DNA of 64,000 nucleotides from Amaurobius ferox (taxonomy: Eukaryota; Arthropoda; Arachnida; Araneae; Amaurobiidae). Positions 34,704 to 47,879 of this stretch are shown piece by piece. Numbering within the stretch: the first letter of the stretch is position 1; each line of letters starts with the position of its first letter. Position numbers and translations under genes: made by a program. Below the pieces are notes generated by a model that saw nothing but the letters and a program-made list of their open reading frames with translations, searched no databases and was not told where the DNA came from. The stretch is taken from contig OX578139.1 in the NCBI GenBank assembly GCA_951213105.1, positions 71,631,754 through 71,695,753 on the forward strand. The letters are read 5' to 3'.

Positions 34704-35029
34704 AAAGCTTGATAACAGAGTATAAAATGCATCAGTTTCATGGGAAGATACGAACGTTCACAACCCTTAGTCCCTGGTGACGAAAATAGTGTTTCCGGTC
34801 TGTACTAAAGATGGTATTTGTTTTATTTTCTTAAGAAAATGAAAATCCTAATGAAATTGCAACTTTTATTGTACCACAATTATAATACAGCATGTTGTAT
34901 CATTACACAAATATCTATCCAACTTGTATAATTGTACTAGATCAGTAGTTTGATTATACATGCTTACGACATGCGTACTACCCTGAAGCATGCGTACAAC
35001 GTCCGTACCAACTCGTCGAAAAAACTGTT
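34704..35029. other. No gene seen
   Basis: AT-rich. The words CATGCGTAC and CATGCTTACGACATGCGTAC recur around 34960-35000. Nothing else is recognisable. Confidence 0.45.
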
Positions 35030-35680
35030 GCAAAGCAATTACTCAATACCGTTAGTCACAGAGATACACTTCCAATTGCAAAAATATGTCACATTTTAAA
35101 ATATATCAGCTTAGAAACAGTTTAAATCAAAAATGCATTTCTGAAAGAAATACAAAATGAAAATTTATATACAGTCCCGCTGTCCTACCAATTATATTTA
35201 GGAAAATCATCCTCATACAATTTTATGCAAAATAAAAAAAATGATCCTTTTACGGCCAAAATTGGCCGACTTATAGCTGTTTAAAGTTGGAGCTCTTTTG
35301 TGCTGAGAAATGGTCAATACGGTCCCTGATTGGTTGGTTGTCTGGAGAAATGGTCAGTACGGTCCCTGATTGGCTAGTTGCCTGAAACGGGATATTTTAT
35401 GCGTGGAAAAGCAGCTTAAGTCATAAAGTTTAATGCTTCATAATTCGGTGAATTTTGGTCGTAAAAGGAAGATTTTTTATTATTTTGCACGAAATTGTAT
35501 GCGGATGATTTTCCTAAATATAATTGGTAGGAACGGGGGACCGTATACAACTTTATATTTCGTATTTCTTTCAGAAATGTATTTATTTATTTAAACTGTT
35601 TCTAAAATAGTAGATTTCAAAAATTAAAACATTTTTGCAATTGGAAGTATATCTTTGTGACTAACGGTTGAGGAAATAGC
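35030..35680. mobile_element. Foldback element with arms of about 215-250 bp
   Basis: The left arm (about 35037-35285) and right arm (about 35435-35672) are imperfect reverse complements. Outer words are CCGTTAGTCACAGAGATA and the complement of TATCTTTGTGACTAACGG; inner words are TTATATTTAGGAAAATCATC and its complement. The centre holds two direct copies of AATGGTCAGTACGGTCCCTG (the first with one change). It has no coding capacity. This is the form of a MITE or foldback DNA transposon. The terminal bases and target duplication are not resolved. Confidence 0.8.
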
Positions 35681-35764
35681 CACTGGGCACCGATAGCACT
35701 GGACACCCTGAATATGTCTGTTGAACCTCCCAACAATGTTAGAAACATTGTGATTTTCCTATCA

Positions 35765-38011
35765 TCCATATAAATAAAATTGAAAATCTGTCTGTCAGTC
35801 TGTCTGTCTGTCTGTTTGTCCCATCATCACGGGAGAACGGCTGAACCGAATTTGATGAAATTTGGTGGGTAGCCTAGAAATAGACCCGCTTAAAATTTAG
35901 TCCGTGTTTTGAGTTTCTACAACCAGTGGTTCTCGAGATATTAGTAAAAAACAAAATTTTCGTTTGTCTCATCATCACGGAAAAACGGCTGAGCCGAATT
36001 TAATGAAATTTTGTGGATAACCTTGAAATAGCCCCCCATAAATTTAGACCCAGTTTCGAGTTTTTAAGACCAGGGGTTGTCGAGATATTAATGAAAAACG
36101 GAACTTTTTCCTATGAGTTATACTCTCCAAGTCCGTGGTTTATTCAAACAGAAGGGATGAAAATCGTTTGTTTAAAACGGCGAAATGAAATAAAACTTTA
36201 TTTCCGAGTTTAGTGCAGGATTTTTGCATTAATTAGTCACTATCGGAAAACACGAATTGTTTGAAACATGAATTTAAATGGAAAAATCTACCTCCGTGGT
36301 TATATTTCACAAGCTTTTACTCAACGATTAAAAGTATAAAGAAATCAAAATGGCTATTTAATTTCGCATTTTATGAGGGAGATTCTATCTTATATCATGT
36401 TGCTTGGCAACGGAATGAAATTAAATGTGTTGTTAATATTTATTATTATTTTTTCTATTTGAATAATAAATGAATGGATGTAAAAATATATTTTTAAATG
36501 AAAGGTTTGTTTGTTCTTTTAAATATATAAATTGCGAACTGCGTACATCATTTTCATTTATTTTAGCAAAGAGGTTTCCAGCTCATATATTGGGTTTAGC
36601 TAATAAACTCATATATTGTGTTTACCCAATAAATTCATTTAGCCGATTGTTGAAGCAGAAAAAGAGTAGAACGGGTGTATCTTATAATACATTTTTAGTG
36701 TTTTCATTTAGTATATACAAACGGGATCAGAATATTTTGTTCTTAAGATCTGCAAATTTAGAGCTACGAGTTTAGCGGAATATCTCTAAATAACTTGGTA
36801 ACTTTTCTTAAACTTTACCAAATTAGCGGAAATGTTTCCAAATTTATAAAAATGACGCAAATCAATGATTTGTTTTTTTTAAATAGAGTACTGAAATGAT
36901 GTTTCGGTAGCATTTGTCGGACAGTCCATCCATCCTAATTTGTAACACATTTAACGAATTTTTTTAATATCACCAAATTGATAAAAGTATTTGTGAGTCC
37001 ATAAAAATATCATAGTATTGATAAAATCGCGCTTAATAAATGAAAATAATTGTGTTTTGTTAGGGGATAGTATTGTGATGATGTTTCGTCAATTTGTCGC
37101 AAAATGGGACTATCTGTTCTACAGTCCCACTTGGCGATAAATTTGGGGATTGTTTAAGTTATCGCTAAATTGACTAAAATGTCGCCAAACCTTCCATGGA
37201 GGTCGCATTATTCAGATGATATGATTTCCATCAATTTATTTGAAGCAAATGATATCATGTCGCTTAACAACGGATCCCATGTGTTATGCGGCATACGATT
37301 TTAAATTAAATCTTTTCCGATTTGAAAAATAAAGATATGTATAAAGATATTTTGACTGGATAATATCAATTACGGTCTTCTAAGTTTAAACATTATTATT
37401 ATTGATATTTTCGGGGACTTTTGATTCAGGGATTATTGATATTTTCAAGTTATTATGACATTGCTTTTTATTACGAAAATTGTTGAAACTCATATATAGT
37501 ACGCTGTACGTAATCTTCTACAAATGCATTTTATCTTCTAATCTACGAGAATATAAGTAGTACAGGTATATTGGCATATATTTAGATATATAGTGGCATA
37601 TATTGGATTCAATTACGACCTTCTGGTAAAAGATTACGGGGATTATTGATATTTTCAATTTATTACGTCATCTCCTTTATTCTGGCAAATATTTTTGAGA
37701 CTCATATTGTAATACGGGTAATCTTCCACTAACACACTGGCATATTTTCTAATCTACGACAATATAAGTAGTACGGGGTTGCATATATTGATTCAATTCC
37801 TTTTTTTTTTGTAAATTTACTTACAAAAGGGTCCAGGATGTTTTATTCTTCAGATCTGCCCGTGAATATAATTTTGCATAGTGAGAACAGATATTCTTAA
37901 ACTTCTCTTTATGAGCAATAAATTTAATATTTTAACAGAATTTGCACATGATTGCGAATTATAAATTTCTTTATATTATATACTCCGTACGAAGAACGGG
38001 TATGCTGCTAG
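35765..38011 (+). mobile_element. Helitron family 1, copy d
   Basis: Begins TCCATATAAATAAAATTG with the TCTG tract, carries two copies of the box ACGGCTGAACCGAATTTGAT (about 35838 and 35986, the second changed) and ends with the hairpin CCGTACGAAGAACGG and GCTGCTAG at 38011. The next base is the T of the following Helitron. No protein is encoded; small frames such as 36013-36213 are chance. Confidence 0.75.
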
Positions 38012-39419
38012 TCTATATATATAAAATTGAAAATCTGCCTGTCTGTCTGTTTGTCCCATCATCACGAGAGAACGGCTGAACCGGAATTGATAAAATTTGG
38101 TGGGTAGCCTGGAAATACTCCTGCTTAAAATTTAGTCCATGTTTGGAGTTTCTGCGATCAGTGGGTTCCCGAGACATTAGTAAAAATCGAAATTTTCGTT
38201 TGTCTCATCATCATGGAAGCACGGCTGAAACGAATTTGATGATATTTTGTTAATAGCCTTGAAATAGCCTCCCATATATTTACCCCAAATTTCGAGTATC
38301 TAAGACTAGGGGTTGTCGGGATATTAAGGAAAAAAAACTTTTTCCTGAACGTTCTACTCTCTAACTCCGTGGTTTATCCAAACGAAAAGCTTGAAAATCG
38401 TTTGAAAGTGAATTAAAATGTAATCGCTGAGTTTAATGGGAGATTTTTTGCGCTAATTAGTCCCTTTCTGAAAACATGAATTGTTTGAAACATGATTTAA
38501 ATGCGAAATCTATCTCCATGGTTTATTTTAAACAAGCTTTTACTGAACAATGAAAAGTATAAAGAAATCAAAATGGTTATTTAATTTCGGAGTTTATGAG
38601 GAAGATTATATCTTATATCATGTTACACAGAAACGTAATTAAATGAAATCTGTCTGTTAATTTTAGTAATTTTTTTTTTTCGATTTGAATAATAAATAAA
38701 TGGATATAAAATATATTTTAGAAAAGAACGATTTGATTTTTCTTATAGCATTTTTGACTGGAAATTATAAATTAAGGTCTTCAGGAATAAACATTATTAT
38801 TATTGATATTTTCGAGGATTATTGATTCAGGGATTATAGACATTTCCAAGCTATTATCTAATTGTTTTATTATGTCAAAAATTGTTTAAACTTATATATT
38901 GTACGTTGTACGAGTAATCTTCTACAAATACACGGGTATATCTTCTAATCTACGAGAATATAAGTAGTACAGGTATATTGGCATATGTTGTGATATATAT
39001 TGCCATATATTGGAATCCATTACGACCTTCTGGTATAAAGAGTACGGGGATTATTGATGTTTTCAATTTATTACGTCACCTCTTTTATTTTGGCAAAGAT
39101 TTTTAAGACTCATATTGTAATACGGTTAATCTTCTACTAACACACTGGCATATTTTCTAATCTGCGACAATATAAGTAGTACGGGATTGCATATATTGAT
39201 TCAATTCCTTTTTTTTTTGTAAATTTGCTGACATAAGGGGCCAGGATGTTTTATTCTTTAGATCTGCCCGTGATAATAATTTTGGATAGTGAGAACAGAT
39301 ATTCTAAAACTTCTCTTTAGGAGAAATAAATTTAATATTTTAACAGTATTTGCACATTATTGCGAATTATAAGTTTCTTTTTATTATATACTCCGTACGA
39401 AGAACGTGTATGGTGCTAG
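38012..39419 (+). mobile_element. Helitron family 1, copy e, directly joined to copy d
   Basis: Starts TCTATATATATAAAATTG at 38012 with no base between it and the CTAG end of copy d. It ends CCGTACGAAGAACGTG and GGTGCTAG at 39419. Shorter than copy d through internal deletions. The head-to-tail join uses the host T as its own first base, as expected if it inserted at the 3' end of copy d, or if a rolling-circle tandem was integrated. Confidence 0.75.
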
Positions 39420-40625
39420 TAACAACATAAAATTAACCTAAATTGTTTGAAATTTCAAGAATGACCAATTAAATGTTATGGAATATGCAAATGTTACTCA
39501 ATTTATCTACTTGCAGATCGAAATCGATCCATGATACAAAATTGCATAATATTTTTCTGAGAAAATCATTTCCATATATTTGAAGAGTATCCATGATAAG
39601 TGTTGGCTGAAATGTGTTTGTAAAATAAATCTACAGATTGCTATGTGCAAAAATAATACTTTAAATCAAGACCATACTGTAACTTGTCAAGAAGTGTCGA
39701 CAAACAAATAAGTTAATATTCCTTTACTTTTAACCCATATTTATCAACCAATAGTTGCATTCCTCCTATGTCAAATACTTTAATTATATGATCATTACTT
39801 TTCTCGCGGAATTATGACAAGGCAACTGAAGGGAAAGTGCATTCTATCATATTTCCAGACTCGTAATCCCCAGGTTTACTGACGCAACAAATCTGGATTA
39901 ATGTCAAATGAATATTCCGCCTTCTTTCTGAAAACTCCCTCCATAGCTACAGATGTCATTAGCTTCAGGCCAACATTCATTATTTCTGGCCATTTATTAT
40001 TGGCCGCCTATGACAGCTCCTGATGGTGTGTGTGACAGTTTACATATTTTGGGTTGAAAATGTGTCATCTGGGGGGATATATTTGAGAAAAAGATGAATG
40101 TTATTATAATGCATTGGAATAATTCAAAACTTAAGTTTTTGAGAATACTATTTAAAAAATATATATAATTTTACATTGAAACATACGATGTTTCAAAAGT
40201 GTTTCACAAAGCTATTAAAAAAGTGCAATACCTCATTCTCATTTATTAACATTAAACTGCCAAATGAAATATTAATGATTTCAAAACTGAAAATGTGATG
40301 CAATTTTAAATTAGCACCCATTTTATGTATTGCTTTGTGCGAAAAATTCAAATTATACAAAGGTATAACAGGAAAATGAATAGGTTTTTTGTAACTGTCT
40401 TTAGACAACTTTATTATAGTAGGTTTATTATGGTATGAAGTACAGCACTTGCAGTATGTATAAGTGTTTGAGAAAAATATTGAGGAAAATAATTGTATTT
40501 GAATTGTAATTAAAAAGTTATTCAAAATTCATTTCACAAAGTACTATTAAAATCTTTAATAAACATTTCTGTCAGAACTAATAAATAAGGAGTGTCCAAT
40601 AAAAGTTAATTTTAGAAATACTATA
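39420..40625. other. Unassigned sequence containing repeat family U
   Basis: 39770-40060 is related to 10795-11110 (TTTACTGACGCAACAAATCTGG region, GATGTCATTAGCTTCAGGCC). The 110-codon frame on minus at 40193-40525 has no domain that I recognise. No other structure is seen. Confidence 0.45.
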
Positions 40626-41370
40626 ACTTTCCCTGCAATACATGGTAATGTATAGGGAAAGTATTGGAATCATGCCGAAAATCGCAACTCGAGTTTTCGA
40701 CGGATCTACACGTTTCGAAATCTCTAGAATACGAAAAAACTATTTTTAACGTGAAATCTGGGTGTGTGTCTGTTTGTGCAGATTTTGTATCCACTCTAAC
40801 TAAAAACTAATGGGCCGAATTTCATAAACTTTGGTTGGTGAGTCACTTATGGACGAATCTGGTGATGATTAGTTTTGGGTACGATTCGGGATGAAAGAAC
40901 CCGTCTTTTTTTGCGAAATGGCCCACAAAATTTACATGTATCCACTTTAGCTGAAAAACGAATGGACCGAATGTCACAAAATTCGGTATATAAGTCGCTT
41001 GAGGGTTACCCCGGTGCTGATTAGATTTTGGTACAATTCGGAAAAAATAACCTGCCTTTTTGTGCAAAATGGTCCCCAAGAATCATCAAAATTTAAAATA
41101 AAAAACTATGTATGCTCAAATATATCCATTAATTGCTTGTTTCATACTTAATTTTTAACGATGGAAATAATAAGATCAACCTCATTACACTGGGACTAGC
41201 CGTTCTCGAGATATTTTAGTTTTTTCGCATTTTCTCTACGCCACATTTGAAAATAAGTCCAGTTATCAAATGAGAACGAACATTGATTTAAAAGTGAATT
41301 AAATTTATTTAAAATAAAGAGAACGTGTGCAGAGAAAGTCATGTGCTGTTCACATCAAATTTTTTTTCTT
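40626..41370 (+). mobile_element. Family Y repeat, full-length copy
   Basis: Palindromic head 40626-40662 (ACTTTCCCTGCAATACATGG with TATAGGGAAAGT). Then CGCAACTCGAGTTTTCGACG, a TG-rich tract, and two successive boxes with AATGGGCCGAATTTCATAAA and its diverged repeat. The tail is AGAGAAAGTCATGTGCTG then TTCACATCAAATTTTTTTT. It is the best copy for defining the family. No coding sequence. Confidence 0.7.
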
Positions 41371-43699
41371 TGTCAAATGGCGATTGGTTTTATGTACTTT
41401 TCTGTGTAATAACATCAAAATGAATTTGATAAAACACGAAGAAAAAATGAATTGAATGTTCTATGTTTATTAGAATACTTTTGCTCGATGTCAGAAGCCT
41501 ATTGTATCTCTATATTAACCGTAATTTTTTTTAAACTTGAGTTCAAGTAGCTTATAAAGTTTGTGTACATTGTGAAACCAAGTGTTACACCATAAAATTA
41601 AATGCTTCATTCTAATAATCCCCCCTCCTCCTCTCTCTCTTTATATCTCTATTAAATTAAAATATAACATTCGATAGGAAATAACATGTACTACAAATGT
41701 ATATGCAAACAATTTTCATAAGGGGTCGGTTTCATATAAAATCGACCACATACTTATAACGACTATTGGCAACACTCAGTTCTGATGTCATAAACAAATT
41801 CTCTATCCTCAAATAAATCTAAATATAAATATTTATGCAGTTCTAGTTGTTATATCCGGAGATATTGCGGTTTTAAATATGGAGATAATTCGGGGATTAT
41901 CACCATATTTAAAATCGAATCTTGTAGTGCAAGGTTATTGTTACTTAATAAGAACTGTTTTGATAAAGTGATTTGCTTGATGCTTTACTGAAATGCGCAA
42001 CAGTTTTATTTTTCTGATTTCTCATCTTATGTCTGAGAACGTCGGAACATCTATAACCCTCCAACTTAAATGATTCTAAAAAAGATCGAATTACGCAAAT
42101 GATGGAATCAACACCTTGTAAGAGCAGTCGAATATCGCAAAACAGCTAGACAATTTAACGAATGACTATTTTAATGATGTATGACCGCTGTTTTAAAATT
42201 TATATAACAAAAGTAAACTCTAATGTGAAAATATATTTAAGCATTTGGTAGTTTAAACATACTAAATGTTTAAACATACCTTCACGTCTATTATTACTAT
42301 CAATTTAAAGGACCTTAAAATGGTCGAATTAAGCGAATGATGGAAAGAGCACGTTATAAGAGCATTCGAATATGTAAAATAGCTAAACAATTTTATCGAA
42401 TGAATATTTTAATGATAGTTAACTATAGTTTTAATGTCTATATAACAAAAGTAAAACTCAAACGTGAAGAGATGTTTAAACATTTGGTAGTAAATAAGAA
42501 AAACTTGAGCAAAGTATAAAAAACACAAATTATACAATAATGCAGCATACAACTGTATCGAGGATACGCTGGATCCCCTTCGTCAGTGCAGGAGAACAAA
42601 AAAACCCGACGTCCAAGAGAGGAATGGGGCGAAAGGAAGAAGCAGGGGGCAATTATATACCCAATATCAGGATTAAGAGATACCCAATCAGAAAGCAACA
42701 TGAAGAACTGTCTAGCCAATCCAAAAGGGTGATTACTTGTTGATTTGGATAGTAGATTTCTACCGAAAATATTATCATACTAAGCCACATATAGGCATAT
42801 TCAGTCTTATTTTAGCGGTAGTACAGTTACGAAAAATATATCATACCTCTCGTATTTTTTGAATAGTTCATAGCAAACACATCTAAAGATACTATCCTAT
42901 TAAGTAGAAAATATTATATTTCTTATTTATAACATAGTGATTAATATTTTGTGCAGCTAATTTACACGAAGAGAGACAAACCTATTTATATATGCGCTCA
43001 TCTACAACATCTTCATTGGTGACACCAAAGTTTGACACACATTTCAAATATACATAGAAAAATGTACCCCCCCCCCTTCCACCTGTGATGTCGAGTTTGA
43101 AATGCTCCAGTACTGTCATTTATGGATTTTGAACTCCGAGTGATAAAAGAGATTCTCAGATTTTTAATCATATCTTTCGAAATATATATTTTTTCATCAC
43201 GCTGATTACTTTTTGAATGAGTTAGCATTAAACGACTAACAAAAAATCAACGTATTTTTTTCATTTTCTATATTGATTCTCATATGAATTATGAAATTAA
43301 TGTCAGTAAAAAAATATGAATAGAAACTTTGATATATTTATACTTAAATATTTTTATATGACTGTGTTTTTTAGCTCTTTCTTTGTAATTTTGTAATTTC
43401 TTTGATCCGAGATCATATTTTAAGAAAGTGCATAATTGCGTAGATTATTAGGGTTTTCCATACTGCAATTTTTATAAACATTTTCATAATATTTGGGTAA
43501 AATATAATGTCCGTTAAACTCAAAGGGTAAGTTTCCAAAATTCCTTTTAAAATGACATTTTTAAAGTTAGTCATCTTTACTTTCACATAAGTAGTATTGA
43601 AAAAGTATTGTTTTCAGGAAAATTTTCGATTTCAATATTTTGATCCCAGGACATGTTTTAGGATCTCCTGAACACCCTTTGACTATTTCTGAGGTGATG
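41371..43699. other. Unassigned AT-rich sequence with a local duplication
   Basis: No gene recognised. A less AT-rich stretch at 42540-42740 is open for about 67 codons on plus and 93 on minus but shows no domain. A C9 run lies near 43070. The duplicated block is listed separately. Confidence 0.45.
42070..42492. repeat. Diverged tandem duplication, period about 240 bases
   Basis: 42070-42252 and 42308-42492 share TATATAACAAAAGTAAA, GATCGAATTACGCAAATGAT / GGTCGAATTAAGCGAATGAT, and CATTTGGTAG at their ends. The junction contains repeated GTTTAAACATAC words. Both copies are non-coding. Confidence 0.75.
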
Positions 43700-44180
43700 T
43701 CCACCTGTATGTGGCAGAGTTCACTTCGTCAATAAGAATTTGCAATTCCGTTGCAATAGCTCAACGGTAGGGACCAGTACGAATGACCAGTACGAAGATT
43801 CGTCGTTTGACTCTCTTTTTTGGGATCCCAGCAAGGTTGTTTATAATGGGGCCCGAACAAATCAACATAGTAGGTTAGTGCACAGATGCTCAAAGTCTGG
43901 AAATGACCTTAGTATGACTAGCACTGATTCAGTGGACTATGGTATATTGAGCGCCGATTTTAAATTGGAAGGACAGTGACTACGCAGGATACGCAAAAAT
44001 AGCAGGAGGTGGTCAGTCTGGCTGTCAGTTGCATGTCAATGTATCATTAGAAGGTGTGTAATGCAGAGTTCACTTCGATAATTAGATTTTGCAATTCTGT
44101 TCCAATAACTCAACGGTAAAACTCAACTAGCCTGTACAAAGATCTGTGTTTCGATTCCCGGTTGGGGCAACAAGGTTCTT
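43700..44180 (+). mobile_element. tRNA-like SINE-2, head-to-tail dimer
   Basis: Two heads, at about 43743 (TTGCAATAGCTCAACGGTAG) and 44088 (TTCCAATAACTCAACGGTAA), are each preceded by the same 3' segment TGCAGAGTTCACTTCG (43715 and 44062), a period of about 347 bases. The second head has a B-box-like GTTTCGATTCCCGG (about 44147-44160). Between the heads lies a body with GTAGGTTAGTGCACAGATG and AGCAGGAGGTGGTCAGTC. The minus-strand copy at 62464-62860 shows the same 3'-segment-to-head junction. Confidence 0.65.
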
Positions 44181-45088
44181 TACAACTGTCTGTCTGTGGT
44201 TGAGTTTCGTGTACACGATAGTTGCCACAAATATTAATGGATTTTCACAAAACATTTTTCCGTCTCTGCTAACTATAAATCTAGAAATATATAGATTATT
44301 TTAAGTCGGCGAAAACTTCGAAATGTATTCAAATTTTTATATTCTCTAAATATGACGGCACGGGATAAGATTTGACATAAACATGCATAAAATGGTTGCA
44401 AATCTTAATAGCTTCAATGATTAGGGTGGGAAATATCCACTGTACTAATTGTGTGTTAATGGCGTTTCTAGCTCTTTCGGAGCGGGGAGGGGACAAGTTA
44501 TCCCCTCGGGTAGATTATCAAACCCGGTATGTCCTTTAAAATGAAGGGTAACATGCTATAATTGTGATCATTAGGAACACACGATACATATTTTTCAATT
44601 TTTTTTCTTTTAAAATTATTGAAAATAAAAACTGCTAAAAACTGGATTCTGGTATGATTAAGTCGAGTTAAGTGCCACTCCAGTTGTTTTTCTTTGCAAC
44701 TAAATGGCGATCTCTAATGTCATTTTTATGATGGAAATTTAAATACAGCGAAGAAACTAACGAGAGTAAAGGACTGACATTTTGTATAGTGATATAAAAA
44801 TTTCTTTTGAATCCAATTGCACAAAAAAATAAGCTTGCTATACATATATTTACGAATATTAATTTCATATTTTATATCACCTATAAAAAAGGATTGAGGA
44901 AAGAAAAATTACGTATATTTTTGGGGGCTGTTTACTAGTTGTTGTAATAAGATTACAACGAAAAATGTGAATACTGGCAAACGAATTTAACAATAAGAAT
45001 ATAAAATTTTACATACTCATAATCAACTGTTGGACTAAACAAGTAAAAACTTTGTATCCGAATTTAAAATTTGTTACAGATAATTTTG
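44181..45088. other. No gene seen
   Basis: AT-rich, no recognisable domain or repeat. A short GC-richer patch at 44470-44520 has no frame. Confidence 0.45.
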
Positions 45089-45399
45089 CTCTAAAAGTGA
45101 GTTGTTGTTGAGATCCACACCGTCCGACCTAACAGAAGGGTGTAAGGTAACTTTTTGGACCGTCGGGAAGAGCCACCCAATTTAGACCGGAACCTAGTGA
45201 GGGAGGCTTCCACAGTGACCGTACCCTCCTTCCCCTACCATCAACCTCACGGAAGAACTTACGGACAGACATGTTTAACGTGGTCGTACTCCGCGTGGAC
45301 ATGGCGGCAGTTTGGGCAGCGGAGAAAATCGAACCCAGGAGTACCTGAGTGCAATTTCCACCCGCTAACTACTGGGCTACCCCTCCCTCTCTAAAAGTG
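45089..45399 (-). mobile_element. SINE-1 with 11-bp target duplication
   Basis: Flanked by CTCTAAAAGTG at 45089-45099 and 45389-45399. On the minus strand: an A-box-like region (TAGCCCAGTAGTTAGCGGG), a B box eroded by substitution, the body with GGTAGGGGAAGGAGGGTAC, ACACCCTTCTG, and a CAACAAC tail at 45101-45110. Direct repeats plus a short tail show retroposition by a LINE machinery. Confidence 0.85.
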
Positions 45400-45818
45400 G
45401 GTGTTGACCTTGGGACTTTTGAAGTTGGCACATATGTAGATATGAAGGTGGCCTATTATGCAAATTTAAGCATATTAATTTGTAGATGTTATTCCCTATC
45501 GAATTGTATACTTGAATTTGCTCTACTATGAACCGTGTACGAATAAAAAGGGGTGGGTACGTTTTGTTTTTGGTAGATGTACATATTTGAAAACATTGTT
45601 GGTTTATCTACTTCTACAAGCATTTTGCACTGAAAATAAAATAAATAAATATATTTCCTTACTAACTGCATAATTATTTGATTAATTGTATTAACGGGTT
45701 TAAAGAAGAGTCACTTAGAATCGTTGATAAGTAGCACTTTCTAAAAAAAGAGAACGTTTTGTCGGTCAGAAATTCTGTTTAACTGAAATTTCACCACATT
45801 TTCTATAGTTATTCCTTT

Positions 45819-46890
45819 TTAACACTTCACAACATAGTTAAAAAGTGTTTATGACTTTGTTCATTCTGTCTGTCTGTCTGTCCGTTATTAACACTTTACA
45901 ACATAGTTGAAAAGTGTTTATAACTTTGTTCATTCTGTCTGACTGTCTGTCCGTTAGCACTATAATTGCCGTAAAAATGACTTTATCAAAATGAAATTTG
46001 ATTTTTTTTTCAGACGGTCTGTGGGACCTATGGGAATATAAATAAATAATATCACCCAATTAGTGTTTTTATTGAAACCGGGATGAAAAAATGAAATACA
46101 TTGAATCCTATGAGACCTAATTTTTCAAACATTTTTTAAGTACATTTAAAATTCACAAATTGCTTGAAGGTAGATTCTTTAATTACGAATCGTACTATAA
46201 TCAAATGAACATCAGGGTTTCCCACAAAAAACTTACCTACCAAATTTTATTAAATTCGGTCCATTAGTTTTTCAGTTGAAGTGGATGCAATATCCTCACA
46301 GACACACAGAAACACACACAGATACACCCTTACACACACAGACGTCTGTGTAGATACTTCGAAAATTCGAGTTCCGACCTTCGGCACGATTCCAATACTT
46401 TGAATACATACACACGCACACACATATATTATCTGTGTATCTGTGTATTATATGTGTATCTAAATTCCATGCCTACACAATTACAATACTTGTGATTTTA
46501 AATAATCCCTAAACTTTCATTATTTCTTCAACGAAGCCTAATTTTAACTTATGCAGAATGCAAATATCTCAAGCGATTGTAAGGTGAGTTACATAAGAAT
46601 TGCTGAATTTATTTCATACAAAATTATTTAGCTCTGGAGTCAGGAATACAAGTTATATGAATGAAATATTCATTGATTTTGCATAGAGAATCAGATGATT
46701 TATATTTCGATACAGTTTTAAATATTTAAGTATAATAAATTACTGTAGTACTATGATAATGTAAAAGATATCACCACTGAATATGTAACATTTTAGAGAT
46801 TTTTAAATGAAATTACATTTCAGTTGGAAAGTGTTTTATAATCAATGCTTATGCATGATTGATCTTTCTTGTTTTATTTATCTTAACGAA
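45819..46890 (+). mobile_element. Family W repeat with duplicated head, interrupted by a Y fragment
   Basis: Two heads in tandem (45819 and 45889), each an imperfect palindrome of AACACTTTACAAC and GTTGAAAAGTGTT followed by a TCTG tract. Then GCCGTAAAAATGACTTTATC and AATGAAATACATTGAATCC. A family Y fragment on the minus strand occupies about 46225-46405. The 3' end near 46820-46885 has GGAAAGTGTTTTATAATCAA, then a hairpin-forming ATGCTTATGCATGATTGAT. Non-coding. Confidence 0.65.
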
Positions 46891-47825
46891 GAGGCTATTT
46901 TTGCCTTTCAAACGGATTGATGCATTTAATTAACTGTCCTATGATATTACTCACAAAACGGTTTTTTTTAAATTTAAACAGGGCAGTTTGAGCGATTTTT
47001 TTCTTAATTTTATATATTTTTACACATATATTTCTCTTAATTTTTTTTGAAATATTTTAGATTTTTTGAATAGAAAGAAAGGGCTTGAATAATTCACATT
47101 TTCCCCTTATATATGGCTTTGATTTTAAATATAGCATCAAGAAATGTTTATGATTTACAAGGCTGAATAACTCCATTCAATTTTCGGAAAGCTAATTATA
47201 TTCTCAACTTGAGAATATTTATTTTCAAACATCTATTAATTGTAGAAAATTATATTGTTTCCCAGCAAAAGTTCGAGACATTCCTTTCATATTCTTTCAA
47301 GCAAAATCTAATATTTTTGTGCATATTAGATTTTGCTTGAATATTTTTGTGCATGATAAATGTATAAATTTTAGTGGATTATCTAACTGTTTGATTTATG
47401 TACACACTATCTATCAGTCACAGCATTATTTAGTACAAACTACTTTTCCTGTGTTGGCATCAAGAAAATAAAACTTGCAATACTTTCCAGGATTTTTAAA
47501 ACACTTATTTAGATACCATATCTCTCACTAGGGAATAAAAGTTTTCTTGATCCTTGAAATTGAATGAAAAGGGTTGAGCTAAAAGTTTGCATTTAACCCG
47601 CATATTATATGTCCTAAAAAAAAGATGATTTAAATTTAGACTGAAGAATAGAGTTTTTCTTAAAACAAAATATATTTTGCGCATTTAAAGTCTTAATGTA
47701 AATCACAGGATGCATTGTTAGATTAAAGTTCTGAAAAGGTGTGATATGAAATATTTTTAATTAACGTTTTTGATATGCCACATAATGAATTCAAGCAATA
47801 CATTATTATCAATTTAATAATTACA
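46891..47825. other. No gene seen
   Basis: AT-rich. A local direct repeat of TAGATTTTGCTTGA and ATATTTTTGTGCAT lies near 47305-47355. Nothing else recognisable. Confidence 0.45.
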
Positions 47826-47879
47826 TCAGTTTATTACTTGAGCAATGCTGCAAGTGGCATAAGACAAAGAGTTGGATTT

